A model generated the notes under the pieces. It did not search any database. It was not told the origin of the DNA and was given only the letters and a program-made list of their open reading frames with translations. DNA of 30,582 nucleotides from positions 1 through 30,582 of the forward strand of contig JASHQT010000577.1 in NCBI GenBank assembly GCA_030039005.1. Direction: 5' to 3'. Both the position numbers and the translations under genes were made by a program. The stretch is from Bryobacteraceae bacterium (lineage in GTDB: Bacteria > Acidobacteriota > Terriglobia > Bryobacterales > Bryobacteraceae). Shown piece by piece: positions 16,334-24,123 of this stretch. Numbering within the stretch: the stretch's first letter is position 1; every line of letters begins with the position of its first letter.

Positions 16334-17590
16334 TCACTCGTGGACCAATTCCAAGCGCGAGGCCGATACGTCGTCGCGCACTGCGTCGAAACGAACGGGC
16401 AAGGCGCTGAGCCCCCGCAAGCCCAAATTTTCACGCCATTCAAAATCTTCCGATGCCAGTTCCAGATTCTTGAGCCGGCCTAACAGCGCGCCGAATGCGA
16501 TCTGTCCCTCCAGCCGCGCCAGCGGAGCGCCGAAGCAGAAATGTGCCGCCCATCCGAACGCCAGATGCCCCTTGTCCCCGCGCTTCAGATCCAAAACGTC
16601 GGGATTCGGAAAGCGCTCCGGATCGCGATTTCCCGCCGCCAGCACAGCTACGACAGTTTGACCGCGCCGGATCAGCTTGCCCCCTAGCGTGAAGTCGTCC
16701 TGAGCCACGCGCGCGGTATGCTGAATCGGGCTCTCGAAACGCAGCAGCTCTTCTACCGCCAGCGGAATGAGGGACGGATCGTCCAGCAGCATGCGCATCT
16801 CGCCGGGATGGCGCAGCAACGTCAGCAGCCCGCTGCCGATCAGATTCGTGGTGGTTTCCTGTCCGCCGATCATCGTCAGAATACAGTTGGCGATAATCTC
16901 TTCTTCCGTCAGCCGCGCTCCGTCCACTTCCGCCCGCACCAGCGACAGCACCAGGCCTTCCCGCGGATCGGTCTCCTGCCGGTGGATCGCGGCGCGGAAA
17001 TACTCGGTCATGTCGCGCACGCTCGCCGCCACGCGCGCTACGCGATCCGGGTCGTGCAGGAAATTTCCCAGTATTTCGGCGAAATCAATAGACCACTGCT
17101 TTAATTTATCGTGGTCGCTCACCGGGACGCCGAGCATTTCGGCGGTAACAATGGCGGGCATCGGCGCGGCCAGATCCGCCACGACGTCCGCCGTCCCGCG
17201 CCCGATGAAACCACCGATCAGCCCGTCGGCGATATTCTGGATGTGCCCGCGCAGCACTGCCACGCGCGCCGGAGTGAATGCCGCCGCGCACAGAGTCCGC
17301 AGGCGCGTATGATACGGAGGATCGCGGAACAGCATCTGTTTGGCCATCACCTGGATGATGGGACTCAAGGCCGCCAGCCCCATGTCCTGCAGCCGCTGGG
17401 CCGTCAGGGTCCGGTCCGCCGACAATTTGCTCAGCACTGTGATGATGTCCGCGTAGCGCGTCACGATCCAGGAATGCAGGAACGGATCCCAATGCACCGG
17501 GTCCGTCTCCCGCAGCTCCCGATAGAGCCGGTACGGAGAGGCCATGATGTCTGGCTCCATCAGCCGGCACAAACTGATGTCGGCGTCCAT
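16334..17590 (-). CDS. Cytochrome P450 of the NRPS operon
   Basis: 418-residue soluble bacterial P450. The I-helix motif GGQETT has the oxygen-activating pair E245/T246; the K-helix ExxR is in VEELLRFESP; the heme-binding loop is FGWAAHFCFGAPLAR with thiolate ligand Cys352. One loop position usually Gly is Ala here. It begins 4 nt after the stop of the A-T gene, with a GGAA ribosome site inside that gene's last codons, and ends 41 bp before the C-A-T-TE gene, so it belongs to the same transcription unit. P450s placed next to a stand-alone A-T protein commonly beta-hydroxylate the amino acid while it is tethered to the carrier (NovH/NovI and NikP1/NikQ are precedents). Beta-hydroxylation of carrier-bound leucine is therefore the leading inference; hydroxylation of the final peptide is the alternative. 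Redox partners are not encoded nearby. Confidence 0.94.
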   Translation of the reverse strand: MDADISLCRLMEPDIMASPYRLYRELRETDPVHWDPFLHSWIVTRYADIITVLSKLSADRTLTAQRLQDMGLAALSPIIQVMAKQMLFRDPPYHTRLRTLCAAAFTPARVAVLRGHIQNIADGLIGGFIGRGTADVVADLAAPMPAIVTAEMLGVPVSDHDKLKQWSIDFAEILGNFLHDPDRVARVAASVRDMTEYFRAAIHRQETDPREGLVLSLVRAEVDGARLTEEEIIANCILTMIGGQETTTNLIGSGLLTLLRHPGEMRMLLDDPSLIPLAVEELLRFESPIQHTARVAQDDFTLGGKLIRRGQTVVAVLAAGNRDPERFPNPDVLDLKRGDKGHLAFGWAAHFCFGAPLARLEGQIAFGALLGRLKNLELASEDFEWRENLGLRGLSALPVRFDAVRDDVSASRLELVHE

Positions 17591-17594
17591 GCGT

Positions 17595-19520
17595 TTATTC
17601 CGGATGTGCCGCCAGATAACGCGCTACTTCTTGATCGCTCATCGAATTCAGTTTCTCGATGAGCTGCCGGTCCAATTCCGCGGCCAGCCGCGAAACGGTT
17701 TTGGCCTCGAACAAATGCCTCAACCCGAGCTGAATGCCAAAGCGCTGGTGCACCCGCACCGCCACCTGTGTAGCTAGCAGCGAGTGGAAACCCAGCAGGA
17801 AAAAGTTATCGTCCGCTCCCACGCGTTCCACTTCCAGCAGCTCGGCCAAGATCTCCACCAGGCCTTCCTCGGTCGGCGTGCTGGGCGCGCGATATCCCGC
17901 GTCTTCGATGCGATTGGCGGCCGACGGTTCGGGAAGCGCGGCGCGCTTCAACTTGCCGTTGGAGTTGAAGGGCAGCGCCGGAATGCGCACGAAGGTGGCC
18001 GGAACCATGTAGTGAGGCAGACTGGCGGACAGGAATTCCCGCAAGCCGGACGCCGTCAGCGGCGTCGACTCGCGCGGCACTACATATGCCACCAGGCTCT
18101 TGGCGCAGCCGCTCTTGGCACAACCATGGCTGCGCGCGATCACGGCGCTGGCCGCAACCAGCGGGTGCCGGTTCAGTGCACAGACGATCTCATCTGGTTC
18201 CACTCGATGTCCGTGAATCTGTTCCTGGCTGTCCACGCGCCCGCGAAAAGCGATCTGTCCATCCGGGAGGAAGCAGCCCAGGTCGCCGGTTCGGTACATC
18301 CGCGCGCCCGGCGCGGGGGTCGAAGCATCCTGAACGAAGCGCTCGGCGGTCAGGGAAGGATTATTGCGATATCCGCGCGCCACGCTGGTTCCGGCGATAT
18401 AAATTTCGCCCACCTGCCCCGGCGCAACGGGACGCAGCCCTTCGTCGAGAATCCGAATATGTGTATGCGCGATCGCCTTTCCGATCGTCGGCGCAGGCTG
18501 GTGCGCCTCCAGGTCCGCGGATTGCAATACACCCGACGTCGCTACCACCGTGCACTCGGTGGGACCGTAATTGTTCACCACGGTGAAGGGCAGCCCCGGC
18601 GACGGGTGCCGATGTAGGGCTTCGCCGCCGGTCAGAAAATATCGCAGCGCCGCCGCCGCAGGCCACGGATGTCCCAGCATCGATTCCGCCATGACGGTTG
18701 GAACGAAAGCCACGGTGACGTTTTCCTTGACCAGCCAGTCTCGCATCAGGTCCGCCGAGGTGCGCACCCGCTCATCGGCCAACACCACCGTCGCGCCGGC
18801 GGTCAGATACGGCCACACTTCCCACACCGCCGCGTCGAACCCCACAGCGGCAAGATGGCTGGCGCGGTCGCGGGACGTGATTCTAAACGCCTGGCGATGC
18901 CAGAAGATCAAATTCAACAAATTTCCGTGCGTGACTTCGACGCCCTTCGGTTCGCCGGTGGATCCCGAGGTGTAAATGATGTACGCCAGATTCTCCCGCG
19001 TAACCGCCACTGGATGATCCAGCGCCAGCGATTCGCCGATCGGGCTGCCCAGGTTGGCAAGATCGATCGTCCGCGGTGTCATGCCCAGCATCCGCGTGGC
19101 GAGAGGGCCCCGCGAAATCGTCAGCGGTGCTTGGGCGTCGGTCAATATTTGCTGCAGCCGCGCATCCGGCCAGCTCGGATCTAACGGAAGATATGCCGCA
19201 CCCGCCGCCAGCGCCGCGAGCGAGGAGACGACAAAATCAAAAGATCGCTCCAGGCACAGGGCAACGGGAGTTTCCGGGCCTGCGCCCATGTCCTTTAGAA
19301 CCCCCGCCAGTCTGAGCGATCGATCCGCGAGTTCGGCGTACGTCATTTTGGCTTCGCCTGCCGAAAGCGCTGTAGCCTCCGGAGTCGATTGAGCCGCCTG
19401 TATCACCAAATCCGCGACGCATAACCGCCGCCTTTCGGGTCCGGCAAAGGGAAGCTGGGATACAGCGAGCCAAGGCGGCACTGGAAACCCCGCTCCCACT
19501 GGGTGAGGTGAATTCGACAT
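17595..19520 (-). CDS. Stand-alone NRPS A(Leu)-T loading protein
   Basis: 641-residue adenylation-carrier didomain without condensation domain, so it can start an assembly line. Adenylation motifs: YTSGSTGEPKG, FDAAVW with D229, NNYGPTECTV, YRTGDLGCFLPDG and the catalytic Lys in SNGKLKRAALP. Aligned by eye to GrsA, the pocket reads D-A-W-F-L-G-N-V-V(-K), a known leucine code. The A8 hinge region is divergent (RVDSQEQIHGHRVEPDEI, where QVKIRG is usual). The carrier signature is LLGFHSLL instead of LGGHSLL, but S580 is kept. The tail SMSDQEVARYLAAH resembles short C-terminal docking motifs of modular synthetases. ATG at 19520 is chosen over TTG at 19565 because the longer form would translate through an inverted repeat and adds no family sequence; neither has a strong ribosome site. 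Confidence 0.93.
   Translation of the reverse strand: MSNSPHPVGAGFPVPPWLAVSQLPFAGPERRRLCVADLVIQAAQSTPEATALSAGEAKMTYAELADRSLRLAGVLKDMGAGPETPVALCLERSFDFVVSSLAALAAGAAYLPLDPSWPDARLQQILTDAQAPLTISRGPLATRMLGMTPRTIDLANLGSPIGESLALDHPVAVTRENLAYIIYTSGSTGEPKGVEVTHGNLLNLIFWHRQAFRITSRDRASHLAAVGFDAAVWEVWPYLTAGATVVLADERVRTSADLMRDWLVKENVTVAFVPTVMAESMLGHPWPAAAALRYFLTGGEALHRHPSPGLPFTVVNNYGPTECTVVATSGVLQSADLEAHQPAPTIGKAIAHTHIRILDEGLRPVAPGQVGEIYIAGTSVARGYRNNPSLTAERFVQDASTPAPGARMYRTGDLGCFLPDGQIAFRGRVDSQEQIHGHRVEPDEIVCALNRHPLVAASAVIARSHGCAKSGCAKSLVAYVVPRESTPLTASGLREFLSASLPHYMVPATFVRIPALPFNSNGKLKRAALPEPSAANRIEDAGYRAPSTPTEEGLVEILAELLEVERVGADDNFFLLGFHSLLATQVAVRVHQRFGIQLGLRHLFEAKTVSRLAAELDRQLIEKLNSMSDQEVARYLAAHPE
18097..18126. 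repeat. 15-bp tandem repeat inside the A-T gene
   Basis: CTCTTGGCGCAGCCG (18097-18111) is followed directly by CTCTTGGCACAACCA (18112-18126), three mismatches. On the coding strand it encodes a doubled GCAKS pentapeptide in a surface loop of the adenylation C-terminal subdomain just before LVAYVVP. It looks like an in-frame slippage duplication that has begun to diverge. Confidence 0.7.
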
Positions 19521-19540
19521 ATACTGGTAAAAATCAGTAT
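19521..19540. promoter_or_regulatory. Inverted repeat abutting the NRPS operon start
   Basis: ATACTG (19521-19526) and CAGTAT (19535-19540) make a perfect 6-bp dyad around 8 bp, immediately upstream of the ATG at 19520. On the minus strand TTGCAC, an 18-nt spacer and CATACT form a weak promoter whose -10 overlaps the dyad, so a repressor site or a leader hairpin at the initiation region is possible. The same RTACTG core recurs upstream. Confidence 0.45.
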
Positions 19541-19572
19541 GCGCGAGCAGCTTAAATACGTGCAATAAGCGG

Positions 19573-19588
19573 TCGGTACTGATACCGA
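19573..19588. promoter_or_regulatory. Second inverted repeat upstream of the NRPS operon
   Basis: TCGGTA (19573-19578), CTGA, TACCGA (19583-19588) is a perfect 6-bp dyad with a 4-bp centre. It contains GTACTG (19576-19581), and CAGTAC occurs again at 19609-19614. Together with the dyad at the start codon there are four RTACTG/CAGTAY cores within 94 bp. Confidence 0.4.
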
Positions 19589-19614
19589 AATTCGGGTCCC
19601 TGTATCTGCAGTAC

Positions 19615-19899
19615 TACTAGAACTTAACCACGCAGTCCTAGACCTACGATTTGTGCGCTACCGCATAGTTTTGGGGCGCGCCGCGCCGTTCGGAAACTCC
19701 GCCCGGTGGCGTAGGAGTTGCGCCGAGCCGGCGAAGAACACAAGTAATCGCGTACCAGGGTTTTGCTCTGAGTCTTGGCGACGCTGGCGCAGGGTAGTAG
19801 GTCAGCCGGTCCGCTTCCCGCCGGAGCTCCCCGAGACGGTGCGAAGATATCCTCGCTTACGAAACGAGTACGCGGCTTGGTTTGAAACGCCGCGACTGA
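19615..19899. other. Intergenic stretch, no gene recognised
   Basis: Between the NRPS upstream elements and the end of the hydrolase gene. A plus-strand open frame (about 19653-19973) is rich in Arg, Trp and Pro, runs into the hydrolase antisense and has no recognisable motif, so it is not called. No strong hairpin with a T-run was seen after the hydrolase stop. Confidence 0.5.
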
Positions 19900-21435
19900 T
19901 TACTCCAGCGTTGCTTCACGTGCCTGGGACTTTATCGTTCGGGCGTCCGATTTCGTCAGCCATCCCGACTTGACCAGTCGATCGGTAACTTGGGCGACTT
20001 TGTTCGTGTAAGTCTTTGAGTCAGGGTACATCTGGACGAGGCGGGAGTGTTCCAGCGGAACGGTATGCCCCAGTTCGCGGCAGGTGCCCGGACCCGGACT
20101 GGTCACCAAGTAGGTAGCGACCGGAACCTCGACATAAGGCGTCCGCACACCGCCGAGGCCATTCCCGTACTCGTCCACCGCGACGCTTGCGTCGGTGTGG
20201 GGTTCAGATGCTCCTTCCTTGACCTCGATACGCTCCGCCTTGGGCGGAGCCGCGCCGGTGTGGGCCCAACTGAACAAGTGCTGGAATGCCACATCGTACA
20301 CATAAGTCAGCGCGGGCTGGTCGGTAAGTGGGATCGGCGGCTCACAGGTAATGTTAAACGGCCACTCCGGAGTGCCTTGCGTGGCGCCGACGGCGGCGAT
20401 TTGATCGGCCACAGCCGGAAACTGCGAATAGGCAGCTTGGTCGATATGGCTGACGCCGGCGACCTCGTAAAGGCGGAAACGGTCGGAAGGATCGTCGCTA
20501 TCGTCGCGGCGCAAACTAAGAGAGGCAACTACTTCGCCCTGCGCCACCACAGCAATCACCGGAACGCCATAATCGTGATGAAATCCACCACGGCGATCGT
20601 TGGCCTGCGGGAACGGTTCACATTGATTCACGCGCTGAATATTTCCCGGATTGCGCGACAGATAGCCGTCGTAGACAAATTTGCCATTGGCGAGCTTCGC
20701 GTGCGGATGGATGGCATTCATGTAGGTGAGTAAGTCGCCCCCTTGGGTGGTCATGTAAATGCCTTCCACCTTTAAATTACCCATGGGGCCGCCGGCGCTT
20801 TTGAGAGCGGCGCCCACCTGGCTGAGCATGTCGAAGCGGAGACCGTCTTCGATGTCAGTGGGTCCATTTTTACCCGCGCCAGGACAGGTGGCGTTGCCTG
20901 TCGAGTTCGCAGAAGAGGGATTGGCAAACGACAGGGCCGCGTAGCGCGCCGGATTGAATTTCTTGAGCGCGGCGCTGGTGGCCGGGACCGTTACTCCCAC
21001 CCAAGCGTCTCCGTGCTCCATGAGAGACGCGTGGACGTAGCCCCACATGATGGGCCAGTCATAACGCCGCGCGGGCATAAAGGGCTCAACCACCACGTTT
21101 CCGCTGAAGCGCGAGGCCTGGGTGGGACGATGCACCAGGATGCGTGTGGTGTAGGGAACGTTAGCGGTCTTTACGCTCAGCCTCCCGTCCGCGGCCCAAT
21201 CGTACACATTCGCGCTGCCGCTAACCAAGAACTCCTCCTCCACGTAACCGGCTTTCGTGAAGTCGATGGGATGGAGCGTGTGACCCGCGCCTAGAAACGG
21301 ATAGGAGTCAGACGTTACCGGGATCGGGCCGGTAACCTTGGGCGCTGGGACCGGAGCATCTTGAGCCAAGGCAACGGTCGCGCCGAACACCCCAGTGCCT
21401 AGCACCGCAAGGAGGAACAAATGGCGAGCTTGCAT
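19900..21435 (-). CDS. Secreted alpha/beta-hydrolase-domain protein, atypical nucleophile
   Basis: 511-residue exported protein. ATG at 21435 has a GGGAGA ribosome site 8-9 nt upstream and gives a clear signal peptide (core LFLLAVLGTGVFGATVA, cleavage near ALAQ); an open extension to 21489 has neither. Overall it resembles the large secreted alpha/beta-hydrolase-domain proteins common in Acidobacteria and Actinobacteria: PYTTRILVHRP early, NVVVEPFMP, then LFSWAHTG and GGVRTPYVEVPVATY late. Where this family usually shows a Ser nucleophile elbow followed by GG and TY, the sequence is YMTTQGGDLLTY, with Thr229/Thr230 there. A candidate His is in EVAGVSHID. Either Thr serves, the Ser is elsewhere, or the protein is not an active hydrolase. 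It lies 113 bp downstream of a glycosyltransferase gene and seems to be its own unit. Confidence 0.65.
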   Translation of the reverse strand: MQARHLFLLAVLGTGVFGATVALAQDAPVPAPKVTGPIPVTSDSYPFLGAGHTLHPIDFTKAGYVEEEFLVSGSANVYDWAADGRLSVKTANVPYTTRILVHRPTQASRFSGNVVVEPFMPARRYDWPIMWGYVHASLMEHGDAWVGVTVPATSAALKKFNPARYAALSFANPSSANSTGNATCPGAGKNGPTDIEDGLRFDMLSQVGAALKSAGGPMGNLKVEGIYMTTQGGDLLTYMNAIHPHAKLANGKFVYDGYLSRNPGNIQRVNQCEPFPQANDRRGGFHHDYGVPVIAVVAQGEVVASLSLRRDDSDDPSDRFRLYEVAGVSHIDQAAYSQFPAVADQIAAVGATQGTPEWPFNITCEPPIPLTDQPALTYVYDVAFQHLFSWAHTGAAPPKAERIEVKEGASEPHTDASVAVDEYGNGLGGVRTPYVEVPVATYLVTSPGPGTCRELGHTVPLEHSRLVQMYPDSKTYTNKVAQVTDRLVKSGWLTKSDARTIKSQAREATLE

Positions 21436-21460
21436 AGTAGGTCTCCCTCTTTCCGGTGAA

Positions 21461-21466
21461 ATTGTA
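21461..21466 (-). promoter_or_regulatory. Possible -10 element for the hydrolase gene
   Basis: Minus-strand TACAAT (21466-21461) is a good -10 hexamer 25 bp upstream of the start at 21435. The -35 position holds only a weak match (around ATGGAA). CTGGCCAG, an 8-bp palindrome at 21473-21480, lies between the two. Confidence 0.3.
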
Positions 21467-21548
21467 CTCGATCTGGCCAGACGTTCCATCGTACTGCGTC
21501 GCGGGTCGTCGAGTGTGAATCGGGGCTTAAGCGCCGCCTCACGCTGAA

Positions 21549-23081
21549 CTAACGGCGCCGTAGCAGAGCATATCCTCCCAGGGGCTGGACGCTGGTTGGA
21601 CCGTAATGGGCCTTGATCCAGTCCTCCAGGTCCGGGAAATGCGCCAGGAAGTTTTTCCCCGAAGGAAATACGCGTTCGAACTCGGTTTGGCTCAGGTCAA
21701 GATAGAGAACCCAATCGGGAGGGTGCGCCTTGAGCTCCGACAGAACCAGCGCGGCATCTTCGGCCGTCATCAATCCGGGTTGTAAGTAGGATAAGCGCGA
21801 CGGATTCTCGGCCTGCGTCAGGAAATAGAACAGTGGCTTGTACGGGTACACAAAAAGCGTTTGATGCGGCCGGACGCGGGCGATCAACTCCACAACCGCG
21901 GGTGCTTCCGCGGCGCTGGCGCGCACTTCGCCGACGGGCGTTGGGATGGCTGGCGATCCGGCCGCGAACGCTTGCCGCGCAAACACGGCTGCCCAGAGGC
22001 CGAAAAAGACAACGACCCACGCGCGCGGCCGCGCTGGGATGAAGCGGTAGATGGCAATGCCGGCGAGCGCATACGGCAGCGCCGCGACGTAGGCCAAATG
22101 CGCGACGTCGGAGCGGGGATGCGTGGAGATCGCCAACGCGGCGACGCACAGCGCCAAATACAAGAAAGCCGGAGATTGCTCGCGCCTCCACAGCGCCGCT
22201 CCTCCTCCGATGGCCACCACCGGCAGCAGCGCCGGCAGCGCTATGCACAACACCACGCAGAACCGGATTGCCAGTTCCCAGACGCCGGCGCCTTCGAAAA
22301 GCGCGCGGTAGCCGCCGATGATCGAGCCGTAGTGCATCACGTTGACAGCCGAATAGTTCCGCGAGAGCCACTGCAATTGCCGAAGGAACGCGGGAAAGAT
22401 TCCGTCTAGCCAGAGCGCGAGCCCGGCGGCGCACGCCGCGATCGAGGCGCCAATCAGGTACCACGCCGCGCGCGTTCCGAGCCACACTACCGTGACCAGC
22501 GCCACCAGCGCCATCGATGGCGTCGTGAGCGCGGCGCACGCGGCCAAGAATCCCGAGGCAATCAACCATTTCTTTTGCGATGCCAAGCAGAGCGCAATCG
22601 ATGCCAGTGCGAGCGCGCCGCTATCCCAGCGATGCTGCGCGGTGATCATGCTCGGGTCGGCGATCTCGAAGGCCAAAAACAGCAGTGTAGTCACCCAGGC
22701 GCAGGCGCGCGAGGCATAACGCTCCACCAGCCAAAAGATCAAGGCGCACTCGACCGCCACATCGAAGATCACCGGCACGCGCCCGGCGGCCTGCGTCACG
22801 CCGAACGCGCGGAACGCGAGCGCCTGGATCCAGAAACTGCCTGGACTCATGTAGCCGAAGAAATCGGCGTAGAGCTTTTGGCCGCGCAGAATGCGCTCGG
22901 CTCCGTCCAAGTAGATGCCTTCATCGTTGGTCCCTAGGATCAGCCGATGTGCAAACAGAATCCACAGCAAGCCAGCCGTCCCCGCAAACACCGCGAAGGG
23001 AAGCGCGATGCGCCATCGCTCCGCGCCTCGCTTGCACTGGAGGGTTTCAGACGGCTTCGGCGCGGAGATGAGACTGGTCAC
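21549..23081 (-). CDS. GT39-like polytopic membrane glycosyltransferase
   Basis: 510-residue integral membrane protein with about ten hydrophobic segments, the first at about 27-50. The first periplasmic loop carries acidic residues typical of PMT/ArnT-type (GT-C) enzymes (LGTNDEGIYLDGAERIL, then FFGYMSPGSF). Such enzymes transfer a sugar from a polyprenyl-phosphate donor to lipid, glycan or protein on the periplasmic face. A soluble tail of roughly 120 residues ends the protein. The start is GTG at 23081, lying 35 bp inside the end of the GT2 gene, so translation is coupled. The pairing fits a two-step path: GT2 makes polyprenyl-phosphate sugar, this enzyme uses it. Acceptor unknown. Confidence 0.82.
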   Translation of the reverse strand: MTSLISAPKPSETLQCKRGAERWRIALPFAVFAGTAGLLWILFAHRLILGTNDEGIYLDGAERILRGQKLYADFFGYMSPGSFWIQALAFRAFGVTQAAGRVPVIFDVAVECALIFWLVERYASRACAWVTTLLFLAFEIADPSMITAQHRWDSGALALASIALCLASQKKWLIASGFLAACAALTTPSMALVALVTVVWLGTRAAWYLIGASIAACAAGLALWLDGIFPAFLRQLQWLSRNYSAVNVMHYGSIIGGYRALFEGAGVWELAIRFCVVLCIALPALLPVVAIGGGAALWRREQSPAFLYLALCVAALAISTHPRSDVAHLAYVAALPYALAGIAIYRFIPARPRAWVVVFFGLWAAVFARQAFAAGSPAIPTPVGEVRASAAEAPAVVELIARVRPHQTLFVYPYKPLFYFLTQAENPSRLSYLQPGLMTAEDAALVLSELKAHPPDWVLYLDLSQTEFERVFPSGKNFLAHFPDLEDWIKAHYGPTSVQPLGGYALLRRR

Positions 23082-24054
23082 GGGGGAACACGCGCTCCAG
23101 GCGCTCGATGTAGTGCGGCGTATCGCGCAAGGGAATGAAAGTCAGATTGGCGCGCGCGCTTAAAATCGAGAACGCGAGCAGGAAGGAACCGATGACGGCC
23201 TGCGCCAGAATCACCAGCAGTACGCCCCCCAGCCAGGAGGCCCAGGCAGGAACACTGAAGTGCCCTTGCCAGCTCAATGCCGCGACGCCGGCCGTCGACG
23301 TGACCAGTAATGCCGTCAGCGCCGTGGCGACGACTAAGAGACGCGTGCTGACAATATCGCTGAACACCGATATGGAACTGAAGCCGTGCACCAGCAGTGC
23401 CACGAAGTTCATCTTGGATTCGCCGTGAATACGCGGCCCGCGATCCATGGGGATGGTGCTGTAGGGAATCCGCGCGCGGAAAACGGCCGCGGCATAGTGA
23501 TTCCATAATTCGGACACGATCACCAGGCGCTCAACCGCCTGCCAGGGAACAATGCTGAAGTTGCCCACGCGCACACGTACGCCGGTGAGCAGCCAATGCG
23601 TGGTGCGGTACAGCCAGTAACTGAAGCGGAACGCGATTTTCTCCAGCCGTTTGGCGCGCTCGGCGAAAATGATCGACTTTTGCCCGTGGCGCCGGAATTC
23701 TTCGATCAAACGCTGCGCGTCCCGTGGCCGGTCTTCGCCGTCGCCATCCATGATCACCACCGCCGCGCACGGCAAGTAGCGATGGATGTGCACCAGCCCC
23801 ACCGCGATGGCCCTTTGATGGCCCAGATTGCGGCGCAACTGCAAGATCTGGACTGCGCCGAGCTTCTCGAAGTTTTGCGCCGCCAGCAGCGGCCCCAGTG
23901 TTTGGGTGGAACCATCGTTGACCAGCAGAACTTCGATCTGCAGGGGGCAATCGGCCAGTGCGTGATCGAGCGCGGGGAGCAAGAGAGCGACGGCCTGCCA
24001 GTCATTAAAAACCGGGATCAAGATGACGAGCCGGTTGGTAGGGTCGTGGTCCAT
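23047..24054 (-). CDS. GT2 glycosyltransferase, polyprenyl-phosphate sugar synthase type
   Basis: 335 residues. GT-A fold at about 8-220: VILIPVFNDW, EVLLVNDGST, RRNLGHQRAIAVGL, and the metal-binding DGDGED with D103 and D105. Two membrane helices follow (about 238-260 and 271-297), as in DPM1/GtrB-like enzymes that put a sugar from a nucleotide donor on polyprenyl phosphate at the inner face of the membrane. Its 3' end overlaps the GT39-like gene by 35 bp. ATG at 24054 is preceded by GGAACGG. Divergent from the small secreted protein gene, with 69 bp between them. Sugar identity cannot be read. Confidence 0.9.
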   Translation of the reverse strand: MDHDPTNRLVILIPVFNDWQAVALLLPALDHALADCPLQIEVLLVNDGSTQTLGPLLAAQNFEKLGAVQILQLRRNLGHQRAIAVGLVHIHRYLPCAAVVIMDGDGEDRPRDAQRLIEEFRRHGQKSIIFAERAKRLEKIAFRFSYWLYRTTHWLLTGVRVRVGNFSIVPWQAVERLVIVSELWNHYAAAVFRARIPYSTIPMDRGPRIHGESKMNFVALLVHGFSSISVFSDIVSTRLLVVATALTALLVTSTAGVAALSWQGHFSVPAWASWLGGVLLVILAQAVIGSFLLAFSILSARANLTFIPLRDTPHYIERLERVFPRDQSHLRAEAV

Positions 24055-24123
24055 TTCCGCCGTTCCACAGATCGGCAGAATGCAATGATTTCTTTAAGTT
24101 GAAGCCTGGGGTAGAATGTCCCC

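Noticed and set aside
15276..16661. 461-codon plus-strand open frame
   Set aside because: Antisense to the condensation domain and P450 genes; long open antisense frames are expected at this GC content.
18109..18126. Sigma-54-like -24/-12 pattern (TGGCAC...GGCT)
   Set aside because: On the plus strand inside the coding region of a minus-strand gene, with no gene positioned to use it.
19653..19973. Plus-strand open frame of 106 codons upstream of the NRPS operon
   Set aside because: Arg/Pro-rich composition, no ribosome site, no motif, and its 3' part is antisense to the hydrolase gene; most likely chance in GC-rich DNA.
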